In this document: one piece after another, positions 59,750 through 64,000 of the stretch
How the letters are laid out: each line of letters begins with the position of its first letter
Position numbering within the stretch: position 1 is the first letter of the stretch
Assembly: GCF_000017685.1 (NCBI RefSeq)
Contig: NC_010602.1
Location: 1,443,501 to 1,507,500, forward strand
Direction: 5' to 3'
Source: Leptospira biflexa serovar Patoc strain 'Patoc 1 (Paris)'
Lineage (GTDB): Bacteria; Spirochaetota; Leptospiria; Leptospirales; Leptospiraceae
Length of the DNA: 64,000 nucleotides
The notes under the pieces: model-generated
Databases searched by the model: none
What the model was told of the DNA's origin: nothing
The model's input: the letters and a program-made list of their open reading frames with translations, nothing else
Translations under genes and position numbers: made by a program

Positions 59750-59831
59750 GCGGGCGTGGCGAAATTGGCAGACGCACCAGATTTAGGTTCTGGCGCCGTG
59801 AGGCGTGGGGGTTCAAGTCCCTCCGCCCGCA
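59750..59831 (+). tRNA. tRNA-Leu (anticodon UAG)
   Basis: The acceptor GCGGGCG / CGCCCGC, D-arm TGGCGAAATTGGCAGACGCA, anticodon stem CCAGA-TTTAGGT-TCTGG with TAG, a long variable arm (GGCGCCGTGAGGCGT) and T-arm GGGGGTTCAAGTCCCTCC form a class II leucine tRNA of 82 bases. CCA is not encoded. The tRNA marks the start of the accessory end of the window. Confidence 0.96.
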
Positions 59832-59880
59832 AAACAAAGATTCCTTACTCATCCCAAACATTTGAACCGATCACCGAACC

Positions 59881-59895
59881 CGGAGGGACTTGAAC
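59881..59895 (-). repeat. Inverted copy of the 3' part of tRNA-Leu
   Basis: CGGAGGGACTTGAAC is the exact 15-base reverse complement of 59811-59825 in the tRNA (GTTCAAGTCCCTCCG). The 55-base spacing would allow a hairpin with the tRNA arm, or it may be a remnant of a tRNA-derived sequence. Confidence 0.8.
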
Positions 59896-59920
59896 AGTTC
59901 CCTGAGCCGAAATGGTTGCG

Positions 59921-60059
59921 ACCCATAGGGAGCAATCCATTCGGACAAGCATGCCTGGATGGCATGCGACGAAGGGAACCGTGCCTCGGAGCGTAGCAAA
60001 CACACGAAGTGTTTGCAGCGGAGAGGTCAAGTCCCAAAGCAGAACCGAATTTAAACAAT
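59921..60059 (+). repeat. Tandem repeat copy 1 (core of about 139 bases)
   Basis: The core starts ACCCATAGGGAGCAAT and ends AGAACCGAATTTAAACAAT. It holds two palindromes: GCATGCC...GGCATGC and GCAAACAC...GTGTTTGC. The spacer after it (to 60133) also resembles the spacer after copy 2. Confidence 0.85.
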
Positions 60060-60133
60060 CGCTCAATCGATAGCCAACAAACTAATCCTCATTAAATATT
60101 GAATCCTTGGAAATAATCCCAACTAACAATTCC

Positions 60134-60272
60134 ACCCATAGGGAGCAATCATTCCAGACAAGGAAACCCGGATGGCAAACGACGAAGGGAACCGTGCCGG
60201 CGAGCGTAGCAAACACAGGAAGTGTTTGCAGCGAAAGAGGCAAGTCCGACAGCAGAACCGAATTTATACAAT
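60134..60272 (+). repeat. Tandem repeat copy 2
   Basis: It aligns with copy 1 along its whole length, starting 213 bases later. The first palindrome is broken (GGAAACCC...GGCAAAC) while the GCAAACAC / GTGTTTGC palindrome is kept. It ends AGAACCGAATTTATACAAT. Confidence 0.85.
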
Positions 60273-60347
60273 AGGTAAATCGTAATCATACAATCTAACC
60301 CTAGTTACATTTTAAATCCTAGAAAACAAATCCAATCAATCAAAGCG

Positions 60348-60399
60348 ACCCATAGGGAGCAATCATTCCAGACAAGCATGCCCGGATGGCATGCGACGA
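60348..60399 (+). repeat. Tandem repeat copy 3, cut short
   Basis: It starts about 214 bases after copy 2, matches ACCCATAGGGAGCAAT and keeps the intact GCATGCC...GGCATGC palindrome. The match stops after GCGACGA at about 60399, a few bases before the C39-like coding sequence begins. The start coordinate is accurate to about two bases. Confidence 0.8.
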
Positions 60400-60424
60400 T
60401 CAATAGAAAACATTAGAAACTGAA

Positions 60425-61423
60425 TTGGAATCAATTAAGGATAGTAAGTTAAAAACAGACATCAATAGGGCTCAAAAGATAAAGGCAGAAATAGCCAAAC
60501 TGGAAACGAATAAAAATGCCGCCATTGATTCTATTAACAATAAGTATCAATCTAGTACTGTATTCGTTTTGGATAGGCCACAAGATGCAATAGCAGATAA
60601 GTATGCGAAATTTCATGATCCAGAAGTATTGATTGATCTCTATATGAAAGCGAATCTAGAGTTCATTAATTCAAAGTTGTATCCTGAGAACAAACCTGAT
60701 TTTTCAGTGAAAGACTTACTAGGAAACCCGCCAAAACAACAATTGGTCATTAAGGATAGCACAGGAAGTGATAGTGGAGTCATCATTTTGGGAACGGAAG
60801 GAGTAAATCAACATAAAGATTATGGAGAAAAAGTGGTTGTAGTTTCCGATCGGAAAGAAGATCTTCCAGCTGGTAGTTGGGATTCCGATTTAAGAAAGTA
60901 TGTCTATATCCAAGCAGGAGGAAATACCTGCCAATCGTATACACTGTTAGGTCAAATGGTCCAAGAGGGTGTTAAATTTCGCGACAATTCGGAAGTGGGC
61001 CGGAAGCTGATCCATGAATTGACAAGGCTCCAATACCAAATGGGAGAAACTGGAAATATGACTACAGATACAATAAAAGCATACAATAGAATCTTGGATC
61101 AGTTTGGTCTGAAAGCGAAAGAATTTACATCAAAATTAGGTGACAACAATGCGAAACACAATGCGATCAAAGAACAATTGAGAAAAGGAAAGATCGTGAA
61201 TTCGGGAATGTATTTGGATGCACCGCCAGCACCGAAAATATATGATAAGGACGATAAGTTAATTGAGCCCTCCAAAGGACACCGCGTTAATATTGTAGGC
61301 TTCGATGATGCTAGGGGTGAATGGATTGTAAATGATTCCAATCAACCAGGTGAACTTACCCGTTACCCTTATGGCGATTTTGAACTTGGAAATCGATGGT
61401 CTACAGTTTTGGAGAAAAAATAA
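60425..61423 (+). CDS. C39-like papain-fold peptidase domain protein, 5' end probably missing
   Basis: The 332 residues run from TTG 60425 with no ribosome binding site. The frame is open back to a stop at 60404, right at the repeat end, and the residues there (KTLETELESIKDSK) look like an interrupted coiled coil, so this is probably a 3' fragment. The C-terminal half has a papain-type site: Gln six residues before the Cys in IQAGGNTCQSYTLLG, GHRVNIVGFDDARGEW with the His, and VNDSNQ with the Asn/Asp, as in C39-like peptidases. Large surface or polymorphic proteins can end in such a domain. The stop abuts the next start. Confidence 0.7.
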   Translation: MESIKDSKLKTDINRAQKIKAEIAKLETNKNAAIDSINNKYQSSTVFVLDRPQDAIADKYAKFHDPEVLIDLYMKANLEFINSKLYPENKPDFSVKDLLGNPPKQQLVIKDSTGSDSGVIILGTEGVNQHKDYGEKVVVVSDRKEDLPAGSWDSDLRKYVYIQAGGNTCQSYTLLGQMVQEGVKFRDNSEVGRKLIHELTRLQYQMGETGNMTTDTIKAYNRILDQFGLKAKEFTSKLGDNNAKHNAIKEQLRKGKIVNSGMYLDAPPAPKIYDKDDKLIEPSKGHRVNIVGFDDARGEWIVNDSNQPGELTRYPYGDFELGNRWSTVLEKK

Positions 61424-62203
61424 ATGAAAAAGTTAATACTAATATTTTTAATCTCATTTCCAATCCTCGGCGATGAAAAGAGAGATTTGGCAGATTTAGC
61501 TAAACGGATAGAGAAATATAATGAGAGCTTTATAAAAGGAGTTATGGTCACCTCCGAAAAAGATGAAGAAGTTAGATCTGTAAATTATTATACAAAAGAA
61601 GGAGATTTCAAACGTACGGTTCTCAAGCAAACGGAAAAAAAAGAATATATTGAAAAATGGGGTGATCGCAGACGATGGTTTGTGAGCAAATGGCAAGGCA
61701 AGCAACCTGCAATCTATGTGTCAGCTTCGTATAATGGGAATTATGAATTAGAAAATAATCTCCAATCAAAAGACTTAAAAGATGATTATCGATTCTACTT
61801 CAAGAACTACTGCGAATTTGATGGCATCATTGATACCCGCTATGCGCGTATTAAGAAGATGCGACTTACCTATTTCGATGCACCCTATACTGCTGTGAAC
61901 AATATGATGAATATAAAAATCTCAAGCAATTTCAAAAAAATTGTCAGCTACGATATTGATCTCAAAGAGGATGATAAGGTCATAAATGCCATGCAGTCAT
62001 TTAAACCCGTAAAATCTACCACTTGGTATGGGAATATTTTCGCCATCCAGTTGAAGGTATTAGAAGTATATCCTGGCGAGAAAGATATGCCCCTCTGCAC
62101 ATCCGATTATTACATGGGGTATAAAGGCTGGGGTAGTTATGAGGATGTTTTAAAACAAATAGATGAGTTGCCTGAACTGAAAGGGAAGAGGAATCCGTAT
62201 TAA
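61424..62203 (+). CDS. Exported protein with probable NADase-type glycan-binding (discoidin-like) domain
   Basis: The 259-residue product has a signal peptide (KKLILIFLISFPILGDE). The mature part is beta-rich, and its end, IQLKVLEVYPGEKDMPLCTSDYYMG, shortened here to LEVYPGEKDMPLCTS, matches the terminal VYPG-x-K-x-x-x-C-I-SE signature of discoidin-like glycan-binding domains found in many Leptospira exported proteins. It starts directly after the C39-like stop, so translation is coupled. It could be an immunity or delivery partner of the C39 protein; that is conjecture. Confidence 0.7.
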   Translation: MKKLILIFLISFPILGDEKRDLADLAKRIEKYNESFIKGVMVTSEKDEEVRSVNYYTKEGDFKRTVLKQTEKKEYIEKWGDRRRWFVSKWQGKQPAIYVSASYNGNYELENNLQSKDLKDDYRFYFKNYCEFDGIIDTRYARIKKMRLTYFDAPYTAVNNMMNIKISSNFKKIVSYDIDLKEDDKVINAMQSFKPVKSTTWYGNIFAIQLKVLEVYPGEKDMPLCTSDYYMGYKGWGSYEDVLKQIDELPELKGKRNPY

Positions 62204-62209
62204 AGATAG

Positions 62210-62266
62210 CGCCAGCGATTGTAGCGGAAATCCTTTCCAAAGGAAAGATTGGAGCGGAAAGCGCGG
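62210..62266 (+). repeat. Short inverted-repeat element
   Basis: A hairpin CTTTCC / GGAAAG (62233-62247) lies between two copies of AGCGGAAA (62223-62230 and 62253-62260), with GCGCC and GCGCG at the ends. It may be a terminator-like or dispersed intergenic element; no T-run follows. Confidence 0.4.
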
Positions 62267-62395
62267 TCGTGATACGATGGATTCACTTTGATCATACCAA
62301 TCCGAGGCGCCCCTCGGTGGAAACCTAAAAAATCGAACCTTATTACTACAAAAATGTTTCGACATTCACTTGTAAGGCGATTCCAATTGGAAATC

Positions 62396-63160
62396 ATGAA
62401 ATACTTCCTTGCGATACTCATTCTCCTTTTCCTCATCTTTCCCTTAGTCACAAAAGAAAAATTGCAACAAAGAATGTATGTGTCGAAAAGGGACGTGGTA
62501 ATAAAAGAAAAACCAAACTCAAATTCGGAAGAGGTAGGCACTTTGGCATTGGGTGATTTTCCGCTCATTGTTTCCTACACGGGAAAGAAGGATAAGGGAA
62601 ATTCGTCGGAAGGAGAATGGTTACAAATTGAATATGAAACATCTGGTTATATTCTTTCTTCACAACTTTCAGACAAACCTCCGTTGTTACTTGGCACAGA
62701 AGAATTGTTAGATGTTGCTGAGTCTAATTTCAAACGATTTGAATCATTGTTTGAGAATTATAGTACAAGAATTCCAAGTGATGGATTGGATGCGTATGAA
62801 ACGGAAACCTATCAGAATCTCATCAAAGAGTTAGAACAGTTGAGTCAAATTCCAATCTTACGAACAAAGGAATTAAACGGGCCATTTCGAACTTGGTTTT
62901 TAAAGAATAACAAACAGATTGAAAAGAAATTAGGTTTAGGAGATTGTACCTTCCAATTTGAGGAAGTGATCAATGCCAATCAGGGTTGCACCGATTATAA
63001 AATCAGTTTGCTTCGAGGGCTACAAGAGAAAACAAGTCTCAGCCAAAGGGAAGTGTTGGAAAGATTTGGAGATGCATATTGTATCACCGCTTACACGCAT
63101 AGCAACGATACCTGTGGTCGGTCGAAAGTTGGTTATCAGATTTATAAAACACTGCGATAA
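62396..63160 (+). CDS. SH3-domain exported protein
   Basis: The ATG at 62396 gives a 254-residue product with an N-terminal membrane or signal segment (FLAILILLFLIFPLV). A bacterial SH3 domain follows (VVIKEKPNSNSEEVGTLALGD and WLQIEYETSGYILSSQL, residues 30-95), then a helical part with a C-terminal Cys-rich piece (LGDCTFQF, GDAYCITAY, NDTCGRS). The ribosome binding site is weak. Its role in the accessory end is unknown. A frame from 62288 is open but has no signal. Confidence 0.75.
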   Translation: MKYFLAILILLFLIFPLVTKEKLQQRMYVSKRDVVIKEKPNSNSEEVGTLALGDFPLIVSYTGKKDKGNSSEGEWLQIEYETSGYILSSQLSDKPPLLLGTEELLDVAESNFKRFESLFENYSTRIPSDGLDAYETETYQNLIKELEQLSQIPILRTKELNGPFRTWFLKNNKQIEKKLGLGDCTFQFEEVINANQGCTDYKISLLRGLQEKTSLSQREVLERFGDAYCITAYTHSNDTCGRSKVGYQIYKTLR

Positions 63161-63175
63161 GTCGATGGATTCGGA

Positions 63176-63412
63176 ATGGTGGAGATGGGAATATTATTTA
63201 GAAATTTAACAATTTTGGCAATTTTGATTTTCGTTAGTTCTTTTGGTTTCAATTGTGAGATTGGAAAAGATAAGGAAACTGGTTCTTCGTCGAGGGCCTG
63301 TTCGGAAGCCTGGAAATTACACCAACTCTGTAAGGCATTGAATGGTAATGATTCCACTCGGGCATGCGACACGCAGTGGGCAGGAGTTGTGTATTCTTGT
63401 GGGATGATGTGA
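63176..63412 (+). CDS. Small Cys-rich lipoprotein
   Basis: The 78-residue product has a hydrophobic N-terminus and lipobox-like SSFGFNC, then Cys residues at RACSEAWKLHQLC, RACDTQW and YSCGMM. A lipid-anchored, disulfide-linked small protein is likely. Start could be ATG 63176 or ATG 63185; the second has GGAG only a few bases away. Its stop shares GTGA with the next start. Confidence 0.68.
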   Translation: MVEMGILFRNLTILAILIFVSSFGFNCEIGKDKETGSSSRACSEAWKLHQLCKALNGNDSTRACDTQWAGVVYSCGMM

Positions 63413-64000
63413 GAAACTTACCATTGTTAGTAAAATTGATTTTCCTTCGTTTGTTTCCTTTCTTCCTTGGACTATTGATTAGCACTTGCGCCTCCCGTTA
63501 CTACCTCACTTTGGTTTCGCCTGGCATTACTTCCGAAACAAGACTTAAAAAACAAACCGATCTTCGGATGGAGGAAGCGTCTTTTTATGGACCATGGGCG
63601 TATTCCCATACAACATTCTATATTGAGAAATCACAATTATCGAAAGTTTTAGATGATCCTAATAATACTGTATTTCAATCCAAAGAAAAGTTTCTTTTGA
63701 GAAAAGGTGATGTTTCACAACTTCATTTATTATTTGAGTTTTGTTATGACAAATCAAAGCAGATTGATATCGAAAAGGATATGGAAAATTATCGTTTCCA
63801 ATTGAATGGTGTGGATCCAACTGAGAAATTGGTGTATCTTTATCCGTATTCATATTTCAAAAAAGGGAAGAAATTTCGACAGAGATTTCCATTTTATGAA
63901 AGGTTGGCGTATCCACGGGAACATATATTGATTACAACAGGATATGACCAGCTTTATTGTGTTCGGACACTACTTGGTTTTGATCTGACGATTGAAAAAC
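63409..64000 (+). CDS. Probable lipoprotein, cut by the right edge
   Basis: A frame opens at GTG 63409, overlapping the previous stop by four bases, and runs to the window end with no stop: about 197 residues visible. It starts with a basic hydrophobic stretch (LVKLIFLRLFPFFLGLLIS) ending in the lipobox-like LISTC. The rest is Tyr/Lys-rich and beta-like (FEFCYDKSKQIDIEKD, YLYPYSYFKKGKK). I do not recognise a family. It is the last gene of the exported-protein run that starts at 61424. Confidence 0.7.
   Translation, partial: MRNLPLLVKLIFLRLFPFFLGLLISTCASRYYLTLVSPGITSETRLKKQTDLRMEEASFYGPWAYSHTTFYIEKSQLSKVLDDPNNTVFQSKEKFLLRKGDVSQLHLLFEFCYDKSKQIDIEKDMENYRFQLNGVDPTEKLVYLYPYSYFKKGKKFRQRFPFYERLAYPREHILITTGYDQLYCVRTLLGFDLTIEK

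Larger units (their letters stand above)
59832..60424. other. 593-base gene-free region between tRNA-Leu and the C39-like gene
   Basis: I see no credible protein gene here; short open frames run across the repeats. The region holds an inverted copy of the tRNA T-arm (59881-59895) and two full and one cut copy of a diverged tandem repeat. No integrase, direct repeats of a clear attachment site or insertion-sequence ends are visible. Confidence 0.7.

Noticed and set aside
59805..60066. Short open frames across tRNA-Leu and the repeats
   Set aside because: They run through tRNA and repeat sequence and have no ribosome binding site or conserved content.
59921..60399. CRISPR array
   Set aside because: Units are about 139 bases with related spacers and no short identical repeats, so this is a tandem repeat and not CRISPR.

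Overview
The window is a piece of a spirochaete chromosome, almost certainly Leptospira. The reasons are moderate GC content, the mix of TTG, GTG and ATG starts behind strong AGGAG-type ribosome binding sites, the many small Cys-rich exported proteins and lipoproteins, a compact SMC without a recognisable hinge, bactofilin next to LysM-M23 peptidase, and Leptospira-style accessory repeats next to a tRNA. I cannot fix the species or the clade (saprophytic or pathogenic) from the sequence alone. Nearly all of the first 59.7 kb is dense housekeeping sequence.

Layout. 1-7.2 kb: the 3' end of pcnB, a probable two-component gene scar, thiL on the minus strand, the rplM-rpsI ribosomal operon with a clean terminator, an MFS transporter, alaS and a YajQ-family gene. 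7.2-15.2 kb: a tightly packed envelope and division run, ftsK - lolA-like - rodZ-like - rimO - pgsA - trpD, with several genes overlapping. 15.2-19.1 kb: yajC - unknown membrane protein - secD - secF, the accessory Sec translocon. 19.1-22.7 kb: riboflavin synthesis (ribD, ribE, ribBA), interrupted by an antiparallel STAS gene. 22.7-25.4 kb, minus strand: an aminotransferase, prepilin peptidase and pdxH in one operon. 25.4-31.5 kb: a large AAA+/VWA-like protein followed by smpB, der, plsY and an unknown gene, mostly coupled by overlaps. 31.5-38.4 kb: a DUF115 protein, smc, a Cys-rich exported protein, tRNA-Met and glnA.

38.4-59.7 kb: signalling and envelope genes. These are a PAS-GAF-SpoIIE phosphatase, an OmpR-type two-component pair, class I aldolase followed by amylomaltase, an Mpo1-like protein, an AraC regulator, and an exported transglutaminase-like protein. 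Then comes a minus-strand cell-wall block (class A PBP, bactofilin, LysM-M23 peptidase, DUF900 hydrolase), a zinc phospholipase C-like gene, lysA-ispD, a double-PilZ membrane protein and two cyclic-nucleotide-binding proteins. 

From tRNA-Leu(UAG) at 59.75 kb the character changes. A 593-base gene-free stretch holds an inverted copy of the tRNA 3' arm and a diverged tandem repeat with a period of about 213 bases. The last repeat copy is cut off just upstream of a papain-fold (C39-like) protein that has no normal start. Behind it run exported proteins: one with a discoidin-like end, one with an SH3 domain, a Cys-rich lipoprotein and a second lipoprotein that leaves the window. This tRNA-anchored tail is the most accessory-looking part. 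The most unusual housekeeping-region genes are the fused AAA-AAA-VWA-like protein, the hinge-poor SMC and a glutamine synthetase lacking the adenylylation tyrosine.
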